This document shows positions 22,601-36,000 of a DNA stretch of 64,000 bases, piece by piece. The translations under genes were made by a program, and so were the position numbers. Under the pieces are notes generated by a model. That model saw nothing but the letters and a program-made list of their open reading frames with translations. It had not been told where the DNA came from and made no database searches. The stretch is from Cardiocondyla obscurior (lineage: Eukaryota; Arthropoda; Insecta; Hymenoptera; Formicidae): positions 12,998,001-13,062,000 of the forward strand of contig NC_091864.1 of NCBI RefSeq assembly GCF_019399895.1. Reading direction: 5' to 3'. Positions within the stretch are counted from its first letter, which is position 1. Every line of letters starts with the position of its first letter.

Positions 22601-25600
22601 TCATCCACAAGACAAATATATTGATAGGTAATAATTTTTTTTATTTGTGTAAAGTAAAATAATGTATTAATTTATGGTACAATTATATTACAGATTTTTA
22701 GCATTATGCGGTTTTTTGGAAACTGGTCAAGTTCCACCTCGTATAGGCGAAGCAGGCATGGAATCAGAATTGAAATCAGCTCTTCTCGAATTAGCGCGTG
22801 CCTCGCATTCCGCTTTAGTGCGATCTCTTCCTCAATTATTGGATCAATTGCTATGCCTTCTAGTACAACCGCCAACATTACCATCTCAGTCGTTGAATGT
22901 CGCCGCTACTATATTCGAGGCTCTCGGACTGCTTGTGCGAAATATTACCAATTTACCGGACGGTCAATTAGATGCGCATGGAAGACACGCTCTTTTAGCC
23001 ACCTACATAGCATATCAATGCTCTTTGCCGAGCATGACTCATAGTGGCGGTGTTGCGCGAGCACACAGTAATCCCGATCTGCCTTTGGAAGATTTAGAAA
23101 TGGAAATCCATTCGCGAGGCTTGGACAGAACAGCATCAATGCGGCAGGAATCTCCTTCCATCAACAGTCATCCCACTAGAAGACTTTTACATGAAGAACT
23201 TGCTTTACATTGGGTTGTTTCTACTGGTCAGGCACGTGAACTGGCTATAACGCATTCCTGGTTTTTCCTGGAGTTGATAATGCGTTCAATGGTTGTTACA
23301 CAAACGGAAATGGCATCTTTGGAGGCACCGCGAAAAGTGAGATTTTCACCGCAGTTTTGCGATGACGTTGCAACACTCACCGCTGCATTAACGTCCGAAG
23401 TAATAACGCGCTGCGGCAAAGAAATACGCGTGGCATCCAACTTGATATCAAGCCTTGGTAATTTTTTGTCCGATTTATTATCTGTAATGGACAGAGGATT
23501 TGTTCTGTCGCTCCTTCGTGCTTCCTGTTGTTCGCTGTCGGACGCGTCAATGCATATTCAAGACTCGGCAGCATTGTACGCTTTGAAACTCGATCTCGTG
23601 AGAACGGTGTGCTCGCACGAACATTATGTAGCATTGAATCTTCCCTTTGGTACCGGTTATACATCGGGATCCGCTCCGGCATCACCTAGTCCATCGACTG
23701 GAAGTTCAGGCAGTTTAATATCCACTCTCGTACCTGGAGATAGAGCACGGTTTTCAGAACTCAGTCAAGAATTCAGACAACAGCACTTCCTGGTCGGTAT
23801 CGTTCTATCTGATTTAGCAAACACTTTAGAGATACCTAATCCAATGCTACAGAACAAAGCTATTGGAACCGTTCGACATCTTATGAGTTGTCACGATGCT
23901 GACTCGCGATATTCTGATCCTGCTGCGAAAGCTAGAGTTGCAGCGTTATATTTGCCGTTACTTAGTATTTTGATGGATGCCTTACCTCAACTTTATCACT
24001 GGGATTCTAAGGACAAAAGTGTTTATCCAGATGAATCCGGATCGATCACGCAATCGGTAGCACTAGCTATTGCTGGTGGAGCTTCGGTGGACATCGCAGG
24101 TAATCAGTGCCGTGTGTCTTTAAGCTCCGAAGCTACTCGACATCTATTAATGTGTGCCTTATGGGTGCTGAAGGGATTAGAGCGAACTGCTTTAGCGCAG
24201 TGGTGTTCTGAACTCAGTGCAAGACGTATTCTGAGCTTATTGCAAGTATTAAATATCGCTACCGCAGCTTTTGAATATAAAGGCAAAAAAGCACTTAAAA
24301 GATTGCCACCTCAGGCAACAGTCACTAGCGATATTAGATCGCGATTAGAAGACGTGATTCTCGGTCAGGGAAGTGCCAGAAGTGAAATGATGCTACGAAG
24401 AAAAGAGAGAGTGACCGGAGACAAATTGAGATGGCGTAAAGATCAGATGCCTTACAGGTATAAATATTATTTAATTATAATTATATTATAATTATATTAT
24501 TTTATTTTATTATTTTTTTTATTATATAATTTTAATTATAATTAAATTAACATTTATGTAAATATAAATATGTCAATTTTATTTTAAGATCTTCCGAACA
24601 ACCGGAAGGAAGAGCTGTGGAACAAGATGCCCATATAGAAGGAGCTTTAGCAGCTGAAGCTTCTCTTGTCGTATTAGATACTTTAGAATCAGTAGTTCAA
24701 GCTGACGGTGGTGGAGGTATTTATCGATTTTTTATTTTACTATTTAAAAATAATAAAAAATATGACACTTATTTAAAATATTTTAGGTGCAGTTGTTGGT
24801 GCAGTATTGAAAGTATTATTAAGAGCACTGGCTAGAAACCAAAGTACATCGGTACTTCAACACATGTTTAATACACAACGGGCTTTAGTTTTCAAGTATC
24901 ATAGTGCGTTGTTTGACGAGGAAAGTGAGCGTTGTGGAGATTTATGCTTAACATTGCTCACTCGCTGCAGTTCGTTTTTAAGCGCTATTAGAAGTCACGC
25001 AGCTGCGAGTTTATATCTCCTGATGCGACAGAATTTTGAAATTGGAAATGTAAGTTATCGTCAAAGTTTACTATTGTGATTTAAAATGTTGTGGTATATT
25101 GTTACTTTAATCTTATGTTTTTTACAGAATTTTGCGCGCGTCAAAATGCAAGTCACGACTTCCTTATCTGCGCTTGTTGGAAGAGGAAGAGCTCCTAGCG
25201 AAGGAGCTTTACGTAGAGCCTTGAAAACGGTGTTAGTATACGCTGAAAGAGATACGGAGCTTGCAGATACGAGTTTTCCTGAACAAGTAAAGGATCTGCT
25301 GTTTAATCTTCACATGATTCTTTCTGATACCGTCAAGATGAAAGAATTCCAAGAAGATCCTGAAATGCTCTTGGATTTAATGTATAGGTAAGATTTTTTT
25401 TTATTGAAAAATAATAATAATAATATTATTTTTAATATAATAAACTACACAATTTTTATAAATTTTAGAATTGCCAAAGGTTATCAAGGATCGCCTGATC
25501 TTCGTCTGACTTGGCTCGCGAACATGGCACAGCAGCATATGGAAAGGAAAAATCATACGGAAGCGGCGATGTGTTTGGTACACAGTGCCGCTTTGGTAGC

Positions 25601-27168
25601 GGAATATCTCCATTTACTCGAACCTGGTGGCGGTGGCCGACCTGTAGGAGCTGTTGCTTTAAACGCTGTAACACCTAATGCTTTAGAAGAAAGCGCTGTC
25701 GGCGATGACGTACTAGCGAGAAGGGAAGAAGGGCTTTGTTTAGGCCCTGATTTTTCAGAAAGTGGATTAGCAGGTTTATTAGAGCACGCGGCTAGCTCTT
25801 TTCACGCAGCTGGAATGTATGAAGCTATTCCTGACGTTTATAGAGTGTTGTTACCCATAGCGGAAGCTGCACACGATTATAAAAAGCTAGCTAACATTCA
25901 TGGGTAAGCACATTAAATTATTAAATGTAATGTAAAAAATGTATTTTTTTTTTCTCGAATTTACTTTATAATTTTAAATTACTTGTTTTTAGTAAACTTC
26001 ACGAGGCATATACGCGAGTGGAACAATTAGCTGGCAAACGTGTTTTTGGAACATATTTTAGAGTTGGTTTTTACGGTGTTAGATTTGGCGATCTTGCCGG
26101 TGAAGAATTTGTTTACAAAGAGCCAACCTTGACGAAACTTCCAGAGATATTTTCGAGACTCGAAAATTTTTATGCTGAGAGATTTGGCACCGATAATATA
26201 GTCATAATAAAAGATTCGAATCCTGTGGATCCCAGCAAACTAGAATCAGACAAAGCTTACGTACAGATTACTTATGTGGAACCGTATTTCGAAGCACATG
26301 AGCTTAGACATAGACCTACAGTTTTCCATCGGAATTTTAACATAAGTAAATATTAATTTATAAAAAATGTTATTTTATTTGTTTTAATTATAATAACTAA
26401 TTTTTTAAATGGTTTTTGTTTTTAGAACGATTTGTTTATGCTACACCTTTTACTCCTGGTGGCAAAGCTCATGGAGAGTTACGTGAACAGTGCAAACGAA
26501 AGACTATATTAACAGTAGCGACACATTTTCCATATCTGAAAACTAGAATTCGAGTCGTGGCTCGAAAACAGATAGTTCTGAGTCCTATTGAAGTAGCAAT
26601 TGAAGACATACAGAAAAAAACTGCCGAGGTATTGAATAATTCTTTATATTTTAATAATTTATAAGTTTTTTTTTAATTAAATACATCTAATACATTTTTA
26701 TGTGATCTTAATTAGGTGGCCGCTGCGACTGCTCAAGAACCACCTGACGCAAAGATGCTGCAAATGGTTCTTCAAGGCTGTATTGGTACGACGGTCAATC
26801 AAGGACCTGCTGAAGTAGCGGTCGTATTTCTTTCTGGTTTACGCGAACAAAATGCACAACCGACCAGATTGCAGCACAAGCTTCGTTTATGTTTCAAAGA
26901 TTTCCAAAAAAAATGTCTCGATGCATTGCGGCGTAACAAGAATCTAATTGGTCCTGATCAACGGGATTATCAACGAGAATTGGAGAGAAATTATCAAAGA
27001 TTGACCGAAAGATTGGCACCCCTCATTGCTTGGAGGTAAGAAGTTATAATTAGAAAGATATTTATCTCTTTAAATTTATTATGTTAAATCTTTTTTTTTT
27101 TATTGTTACATAGTGGACCGTCCTTAATTAATCAACAAGCTGTATCGTCGACTTCTCCGCGCTGGTAG
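19651..27168 (+). CDS. Dock7: Dedicator of cytokinesis protein 7-type Rho-family GEF (DOCK-C; insect Zir)
   Basis: DOCK-C proteins activate Rac/Cdc42 by GDP-GTP exchange and act in cell shape, neurite growth and migration. Inferred exons: 19651-19791, 19907-20085, 20168-20309, 20373-20576, 20640-20831, 20907-21131, 21223-21497, 21570-21885, 22028-22333, 22422-22627, 22694-24457, 24589-24716, 24787-25049, 25128-25387, 25469-25903, 25993-26345, 26426-26628, 26716-27035, 27114-27168. All phases join to 1988 aa (human DOCK7 about 2100). The N-terminus (QRAFAHKLNKQHAADVRRQI) and GDTPRGSWA match DOCK6/7/8. DHR1, the C2-like lipid-binding domain, lies at about 550-728 (TYRNLLYLYPK, GSARNIAVK, LLFTFYHISCQKK). 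DHR2, the catalytic GEF domain, is at about 1540-1975 (VFGTYFRVGFYG, YVQITYVEPYF, KMLQMVLQGCIGTTVNQGP). The 1764-bp exon 11 carries most of the armadillo-like middle. Confidence 0.95.
21946..21997. repeat. Perfect 19-bp hairpin in a DOCK7 intron
   Basis: TTCTATAATTAATAAGAAA (21946-21964) and its exact reverse complement (21979-21997), with a 14-base A/T loop, inside intron 8 of the DOCK7 gene. It ends 30 bp upstream of the exon 9 acceptor, where a folded intron could affect branch point choice. A tiny MITE remnant is an alternative. Confidence 0.65.
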
Positions 27169-28908
27169 AAAAATTAAACACTGCCATAAAAGCTTACCAA
27201 AGACTAATATATCCAATTAATAATTGTGTACGTGATTGTCATATAGCTAATTTTCTACTTGCAATACTATTACGAAAAACATTTATATATTAAATCCTCG
27301 GTTTTTAAGACACATACAAGTTATTAAAAAATTTAAAATTGAAGTGATAGGTCTGGGACATATTTTTTAATTTTTATACTTATGTGTACTTGATATAATT
27401 ACAAGTGATTTTTAATACGACCGGAAAATTGTATTTAGAATTTGTTTTTTTTTTAAATAAGTGATAAATGTATTTATATATGTAAGTGTTTTTGTAAACA
27501 TTATATTAGTTTTACGTTTATTTATTAAAATTATATTCAAACATAATTTTAACATTATAATATTAAGTGGTAGTAAATATTTAAATATGAGAACGTTAGT
27601 AATGTGTTTTCATATTAATTAATTAATTAAAAGTTAGTTTATCGTTGCAAATTACATGACATATATTCATTGTTTATGTTTATTACATCTCGGCAATATA
27701 TATATATCGTAAATATAAGTCTTGATATTATGTGGCCACTTATACTTTGTTAAAAAAATTTGAAAAATCTTCTCATCCCCGAAACTCAGCGTGTAATGCT
27801 TGAGAACAGATATTACTGCCTCGAAAAACGACGTCGTTCGATGCGCTCAAATTCACGTGCACTGAACGGAAACAGTAACGATATAGACATAAACGTGGAT
27901 ATACCGAATGTATTGAGTCTCGACCGGTAAAGCAAAAAGAGAGAGGACCGAATAAAACGTCTTAAAATGTCGTAACGGAGGCGAGAGAGAGGCTTCCATA
28001 TTGGAGGTCTCAGATAAAAGGTTTACCTTTGAACTCGGGATGAGACTTCTCGAAGGATTTTCTCGAGGAAAACTTTGATCGCGTTAAGAGATTTCCTTCG
28101 GGGTACCGGGGAGACCGCGTCGCGGAAAATTCCTCTCGAAGTATTCTCTCGCGATGCGGAATCGCGCGAAGGAGATGAGGAAGGAAGGGAAAGGGTGATG
28201 GGCGCAAGGCATGCGGGGGCAAAAAGTATCTCTCGAAATTCTCCTCGTTCGCGTTCTTCTCCGGCGGCCCTGTTTATATTGTTCACGGCCCATTTAACTC
28301 GCAAATGCGCCGACAATTCTCCCCTATTCCTACGCCATTTCGCGTTCTCTACCGCGTGTCTTCTCACAATCTCTCATTTGGCAATGTATTACTATTAATC
28401 GTCGTTACTTTTCCCCGTTTGACTTTCTTTCTCGTCAGACGCAACGGAGGAAAATCTCGACGTTTCTTAATACTTGCTCGGGTGGTCGTATTATTATCTG
28501 AAAATAACACATTCAATTATACAGAATTTGCATTCGTGAGAGATTTCCTGAACATCTCTTTGCATTTGCTCCGCGGAAGTTTCTTGGGCCTCAAGGGGCT
28601 CGCGGGGGAAGAGGGGCAATTGGAAAATGCGAAATATTTGAATCAGCCAATAGCGTGCGAGAACGGGCTGCGCGAGTTAGTCTTGTGCCGGTCTCGTCGG
28701 ATGATAGTCGTGTCGCGGGCCCGTTCCGGTATTTACGCATTTATTCGTCCGGAAATAGTGGTTTGTGCTCGCAAGATGCTAGCCATAGTGATCCTTATAT
28801 CGGATTCATCGTCGCTGTGCGTGATTTGAGACTGGAACGTGTTCATTTACTTCCCACGACACATCGAGTGAAGGCCCCTCGATTGAGGTTGCAGCGGCAC
28901 GAGCGGGG
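27169..28908. other. DOCK7 3' region and switch from AT-rich to CpG-rich DNA
   Basis: 27169 to about 27780 is AT-rich and should contain the DOCK7 3' UTR; ATTAAA-like variants occur but no canonical AATAAA near the stop. From about 27780 the DNA becomes GC- and CpG-rich within a few hundred bases. Open frames here are chance Arg/Ser-rich frames on both strands. Confidence 0.6.
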
Positions 28909-28962
28909 ATGGAAAGCTCTGGCGCCGAACGATCACGCGAGAGGGCGATGCTGTACAGTTTG
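28909..28962 (+). CDS. Candidate first coding exon, unknown gene
   Basis: ATG at 28909 (context GGGGATGG) opens 18 codons (MESSGAERSRERAMLYSL) that end at an ideal donor, GTAAGT, at 28963. The upstream 100 bp are CpG-rich and could be a 5' UTR. No downstream partner exon was found in the window, so this may be a 5' exon with a long first intron or a chance donor. No family recognised. Confidence 0.22.
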
Positions 28963-30049
28963 GTAAGTAATTCTATTATGGCTGCTAATTTATCGCTTAT
29001 CCATAAATCGCACTACTTCATGTCGTCAAGTTCACGATTGTCTGATTTATCGTTACTCTTACGCGGCATGACGAATACGCGCGCATTTGTCATGGACCAT
29101 TAACGAACCCGAAATTAAGGTACAAAACGGTGGAATCTTTTGCGATTTATTTCACAGCGAAATGCGAGTTGTTTGGGATCGCAGCGGCGGATCTCCCATT
29201 ATCTCTGAGATACCGCGTGAATTTTCTTCGCCACGTTTCCCGACGCATGCCTCACGGTCCCAAAGAATCATTCCCCGTCGCCGCGAGATCGCTGCCTGAA
29301 GTCGAGCGCGGTTGTTAAATGCTATCGCGGTACGTGTATCGAGTTCGCGAGGCAGCCGCATAAATGAGAGGTGGATCCGCTTGTCTCGGAAACGCTCGCG
29401 AAATTCTGCGGTAATCTTGCACTTCGTGCTCCGCCCGCGGAGAAAATTTATTATTTCGAAACCTCCCCGAGTTAGTTAATCGTTCCCGTGGTCGCGCAAA
29501 TACGACGACGGCAATACCCGTCACGAGCCAGAGGAGACTTCATTCCCACATTATCTCTCGTATTATATACCACAAATTAATGGCGTAAAGAATTCGATTA
29601 AAACGGCGCCGTAATTAACTCGGCTATTTCACTTAACTGCTCGCATCGAAATCATGTTGCTGTGGCGTATATAATTCCTGCAGTTTCTCTCTCCGGTCTC
29701 TCCCGCCATTCGCGCGCAGCCTCCGGCTCCAAATACTTGTTCCGGCTTGTTCCGCGCTTTTACGTCTCGCGAAACGCTTCGCCCGCCGCGATTATGTTAT
29801 CGTCGACGGGGCTCGGGCGCGGAGGATGAAGGGCAGTAGGAGGAGAGAAGCTCTCGGTCCAGAAGGCGCGCGAGAATTTCTCTCTGTCTCGCGAAATGAC
29901 GGTCGTACCTTCGTGATGAATTATTTAGCGTTATGCGCGTCGCCCCTAGGGATACACCGCGATCGATACCGGTTCCGTTTGATTACGCACTGCCGAGTGC
30001 GCGAAATTAGCAAACTTCCCGGCACGATATCGGTATGCTCGGTTTCGTC

Positions 30050-30098
30050 TCTCCCCCTCCCCCCTCCCCCTCTCCCTCCCTCTCTCTCTCTCTCTCGA
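30050..30098. repeat. C/T-rich microsatellite, (CCCCCT)n then (CT)n
   Basis: Uninterrupted pyrimidine tract: irregular CCCCTCCC units passing into about ten CT repeats. Can form triplex (H-DNA). Confidence 0.9.
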
Positions 30099-33000
30099 GG
30101 CGAATGCGTTAATTACTTTTCCAACAGCGCGACCGACGAAGAGCAATTTTCTTCGTGTTGTCTTCCGCGCGGCGCCGGAGAGTTTCTCAGACGAGCGTCT
30201 GCTCGTTTCCGCTCTCGGTTCGTCTTCGCTCTCGCAGGAGCTTCGCTTTTTCGTCGCTCGCAGGCCCCATTTGCGCGCCCGCGCCGCGGCTTCTCTCCCG
30301 TAATCTTGTGAATCGCGCGAGGGTAGCCCCCGCGACGAGGTTCTCGCGGAAACTTTCGGATCTCACACCGCCGCTCGCGCGAACAACGGTGCGAAGTTCA
30401 CCGACCGTATAATCCAAGCTTATAATATTAAACCTGCAACAGCAAAACTGTAGCTTCGACATTACGAATTCCTAAAAGTCGCAACGACATTTCGTAATCT
30501 CGACATCTCGAGCTCTAATCGAACGGGACGGTCGCGGCTCTATCTCGTTGAAATTTTCGGAAAGAGCATATAAAGACGTTAAAAACACGGAAACGCATTA
30601 ACAGCTTCGTCATATTATATGTAGGATTTTTTTTTTTTTTTTATTGTTCTTAATGAAATATCATTTTTCGTAGAAATATTAATTTTTATTAGATTATTTT
30701 ATTTCGCTATTCCGAAATTATCATACATTTTTCGTTCATATTATTTTACATAAAATAATGGAGATTTCTTTGTCTCTGAGACATTATTTGATTTATGATT
30801 AATTAAAAGTAATATTCAGTCTGTATTGAATACCGATAGCTTAACAGTACTTTCTGTGGAAATTTTTTAATACTTTTTTTTTTTTTTAATTGGTTAACTA
30901 CGCGTTGATTATTTATCGATCTAGAAATATGTATATTTTTATGATAAAACAGTAAATCTACATACTTACATAAATTTAATTTTCTAACGTCGCAACGTAT
31001 TTTTTAAGAAAAACGCATAGGTGAAGATAAGGAACGCGCGTAAGATAGGTCATGTAGCACTTAATCCTAATCAACTGATTGTTCGCCACGCCGAGGTGAG
31101 CGATCCGATGCGATCGCCGGCATCTCGACCAGAAGATGTAGCGATTTGAAACGGAGCATCTCGAAAAGCTGAGATTTCTTCGTAAGCTTGAAATCCTTGT
31201 CTTACCCGAGAGCTTTTTGAAAAAGCATCCGACAAGCTCTCGCGTTAGCAAATATTCCAATTGCACTTACTGTCATACTTTAATTATAATACCTACTCAA
31301 ACATAATTTGAGAGAAAGAAAAAAAAAATGAAAATACAAGCGTTCGTCAGCTATACATATAGCGAAGCACGATGCAACGCGATACAGCTTTACGTCCCGC
31401 GCAACCATTGCACTTACTTGGAAAGTAATCGCAAGGCATTTGTATGTACGTGGCGGATTTCGACGACAAGTCACCCGCGATTTCATCGGGGATTTAAAAC
31501 ATTTTTATCATCTCTCTTCCTCGTCATAAACATACACATGTTTCGTCGAAAAGATTTCGGGACGTGACGAGTATTCTCAGCCGCGGCGCACACTCGTTTC
31601 GGGGGAGATAGCTTCGTAAGACACACGTGGAACACTTAAATCGCGTAGTCGCGTACCGATCCTCCCCTTTATTGACATTTCGCGTACGTGCGTGGATAGG
31701 AAAAGCGACGGAGGCAGAGAGCCGCGATTGTGTAAAGCTCGTTTGTCGTGCGGAAACGCGTCGCGAGGTACGACAATAAATAGCGAGATACGAGTTGCCG
31801 GCGCGAATCGTGTACACGGGCCATATCCATCGCGTAGACGATGACTTTTAGTGCACGCAGATTCTCGCGGTTAACTCAATTTTACGAAGCCATTGGGGTG
31901 CACGCGAAAGGAATATGAGTCCAGAATTCGTTTAGCGTTTCGCGCCATTATGATTTTCAACGACAATTGCAATAGTTGCTTCACCTCGAACTCTCTCTTT
32001 TCGCGTAAGAAAGATTTTAATTTAATGAAATTATAGCGCGAACAGCGCGTGCTGCTTAAGATCGATGGTGTCGAGAGAAATTTGAATAATTATCAAATTT
32101 CGTCGCGCGATCTCTTCGCCGGGAATAATGAATGCGATTCTTTAAACGGTGTAGAAAAGAACGCTAGGGCCGGTAATTGATTTTCGATGGACTATTATTC
32201 TTGGTATTTCAGAGAAGTGCGGTCGTTCGAGCGATACCTAAATGGTTTCCGATGGAGCGCTTGTTACTTCATTTGCAACGCATGAATACCATCCGCAATT
32301 TTTACGATTCTGAAACGGTGAATAAAGAGCGTGGCGTGAGAAATATTACGTGCTCATCTAACGAATTAAGCGGTGAAAAAGAACGCGCTCTCTCCTTTAT
32401 CTATCTTACTCTCTCACGCGCTCGTATGTGTGCGTGCAGCTCGTTGTACATATGTAACTGTTTGCTTCAATTATAATTTACGAAGAAATATTTCTGCCGC
32501 GCTAAAAAGATTATAAATATGAGAGAGCTTGGAAAAAAATGGCGCAATAAAAAGAAATGGTATTGTATCATTAAAAATTGACGAAACATCTTACATATTT
32601 ATGTTTTTGTGGACATTTTTTAATTTTAGTTAAAAATATTATCTGAAACATTAATCGATAGAAAAGATATTGAAGGTAAATTTAAAATTAAACACCCTTT
32701 TCTTTAAAATAATCTTTTTTTTTTTTTTCTTTTTGGAAAGCGCGCGAACGTACGTTATAATGGATCGCTCACATTCTACGGGTCTTTTGTCTTCGAATCT
32801 CTATTTGCGAGCGAGTTCAATATATGATTTAAAAATGCCGTCTCTCGATCTGTACGTCGCATAGATATTGACTCGGAGCTGTTGCAATCACGCGTCAAGA
32901 CTAAGATCCGTTGTCATCGTGTAATCATTGCTTCTGCATGCGTTTAAATATTTGTCGTCGAGCGTTTCTCTCCCTATGCTTTACACGTATTCACGGCTAC

Positions 33001-36000
33001 GTGTAAGGAGTACATGCATCCTACGGTGTACATTGCGGCTAGCACTGGCTCTACATTTCCAATCGTCTGTTTAGCTCGCGGTAGTCTGTTTCAATTATAC
33101 GCTCGAGGAAATTTTGTGATTTTTCTTCAAAGAAATTTTCCCTGCGGATTCGTAACGGCAATCAGCGCGGAGTGGACCGCGGATGTGCACGTCGGGTTTC
33201 GTTAAAACCGTCTCTATTTTTCTGTATTCGTGCTACTTCATATAATGAGGATAATCGGGGCTCGCATCGGCCCCGCGGTTTAATATTTTACTTGACTCGC
33301 AGGCAGGTTTTGAAAACTAGCCTGATTAGACAACGAAGTGGCTCGCCGCGATCTTGCCCTAATGAAGAAATTGAGAAATTACACGGGAACGGTAGCTAAC
33401 TCGATTTAGGGCATCCGTTGTATGGAGCGCTTCGTTAATCCGGGAGACGCATCGACTTCGCGGGGATTAGGGTAGTTACATTTAGCGCATCTTCAAGGCT
33501 GCTTTTACACCTATACGAGCAACCATCCACCACAGAGCTCCTACTTCCCGTATCGTATATCACGTCTCTGTATCTCTGAGAAGAGACGTTGAATCCGTCG
33601 CGTCGGAGGCACCCCTGCCGCTTTTGGGAATTTAATCATACAGTTCGAGTAACGCGCGCAACCCCGAGTAACGTCTCGAAATCCTCAATTCGAGCTCGGG
33701 AAATTGCGGGCGAAGGAGAATACCAGATTTAACCCTTTTAGAGCAAGGAGAAGTTGGAAAGAAGTTTCCCGTGAGTCAGGAGAAAAATTTTATGTTGCGA
33801 ATATATTTAAATGCCGATTCGTCATGAAAACATAAAGTTGATATCTTTATTAATATTCCTGAGCGGTGATTTCCTAATAGATTTAATCTGCATTACCGTA
33901 GCCCCAGGGTGCTCTTCGAGAATTTTCGCAAATATATTCGAATCACAATTCACGATAGCTAATATTTATCGGTGGATTCCTTTTTCCCGCGTGAGCGAGG
34001 ACGTAATTTTCTTTTTCGCGATGCGGCGTGACGTGACGGCAGGATCTCAGCTGTGAATAAATGAAGGTGACCTTAAAGGTCGCACCTCCACGAGATGTTT
34101 GCACGTAATTTTTTTTTTTTTTTTCCCCTTTTCTTTTGCAAGCGAGAGGAGGCGTGCTTAGCTTCGTTTTCCTCGTTAATCCTTGTGCGAAAGTCCGCGG
34201 CAAGGGAACGAGCCTCTCGCCTTCCTTCCTTTGCGTGTTTGTCCGCTCTTATTAATTTACAAAGGCGTCGGAAGCTACGAGAGAGGCGAAGATGCTGGCG
34301 AAAGGAGTACTAGGACGAGGGATGTTAAATAAATATCCACAGAGACGAAGACGAAATTCGGGATACCTGGGCACCAACCACCGCTAGCCAAAGTACCGAG
34401 CGAAGCAGAACCGAGTGGTATAAGACCGTGTTTAATTTATTTCGGCTGCCAAGGACCCAGGCATTAAACTTCCACCATTCTCTCCTTCCGCCTATCTTAT
34501 TTGCCTTACATTCGTCACCGGCAGGACTGCGTTTCGCCCGAGGAAGGCTCGTGAAGCCACGGCAGCCACCACCCGTCTTTCTTTCTCCATCCCTTAGTCA
34601 CTCGACACGAACAAGACGCTAAATGTCATAATTAATCTGATCTCATTAGAATTCAGCAGTCTGCGATTAGTTCCAGGATGCTGTGATTTGTCATCCGTCA
34701 GAACGAATCCCGCGCGGAAAGTATTTTCGTGGATTAACAAGGGTCGCTTAATGCCAATTTGCGGAAATTACACAAAGGATCGTTTAACGTCCGTTGGAAT
34801 GGAATCGATGTTAAACAGCAATCGTTAATGCGATCTGTGACGACACGGTCTCGCAAAAAAAGAAAAAAAAAAGGGAATAAGCTTTAAGTAGTAGTCTCAT
34901 GAATTTGCCTCGCCGCTTCGTCGTCTCACTTTCTTCCATTGACAGTATTTACATTCTATTGATTGCTTCAATATTCAAGAAATCAGTCTGCACGGCACCA
35001 GTTTAGACCGGTTGTTTCATTCGGAATTAGTATTCCGCCTGCGTTGCACGAGTCAGTCTGCTACGGACGACGTTTGATTTCTTTCGAAAAATTCACACTG
35101 CTGTAGATTGACGACTACAATTTTTCAGTGCTCGGCTGCGAGGATATATGTTCTATCGCACGTACACAGGATCGGATTAAGGTACGAGCCAGTCGGAAAA
35201 TCGCGACGGAGATCAATCACCGGGAAATAAACAGAAATAGAATCGACGCCAGATAATCGAAGCTAATATTAAAGATCTTTCTTTAACTTCATATTAAAAT
35301 ATACTTTTGATTTTGGATGAGTCAAATTTACCGAAGGTTCCTAAAATATTCAAGGTAGTAAATCAATAATTTAGAATCATTGAACTGTAGTATTTTTGAT
35401 TATTTAGCAGGCAAAATCAAATAGTTCAATTCAAAGGGCTTATTTGGCGCGTCTCAGCTAGTAAAGTTTGACGATAAAAATTAATTATGAAGTAGCCGTG
35501 AGAACGAATCGTGATAAGAAAGTGTAAGTTAGAAAATGCCTCCACCGTCAGGCTAAACCGCCTACGTGATGAGACTGATACTCATCGATACCACGAACTA
35601 TATACTACGAACTAGACTCATATTTATTGATACTACGAAAAGCCGAATTCGGCTTCCGTGTATTTAATTTTTTGCCGATGTCACCGAGTTAAGTTTAACG
35701 CATTAACTTTCCTCTCGCAGCCAAACATCTTAAGTACGGAACACGCGCCTTGAACACGATCCATGAGAGTACTCACGAAACTTCGTAATTAACTTTATTC
35801 TCAATAAGATTTACTCGTTATTTTTTAATTTTTAATTTTTTTTTTTTTACCGGTTCGGATACAAACGCAAGTGGTTTCACGATGTGAAATTTTCTCTATC
35901 GGATGGTTAAAAATAGTGGCTATCGCGAACCCGTTTCATTTTTCACCGCGTGTATAGGTATAAGAGGTAAGATTTCTTGTCCTCTCTCGATCCCTTCATG

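Noticed and set aside
22674..24491. 605-codon frame taken as a complete protein
   Set aside because: It is exon 11 of the DOCK7 gene plus read-through into both flanking introns; true borders are 22694 and 24457.
29826..30412. Plus-strand frames of up to 161 codons near 30 kb
   Set aside because: Arg/Ser/Pro/Leu-rich, overlapping frames on both strands around a CT microsatellite, no splice signals or family motifs.
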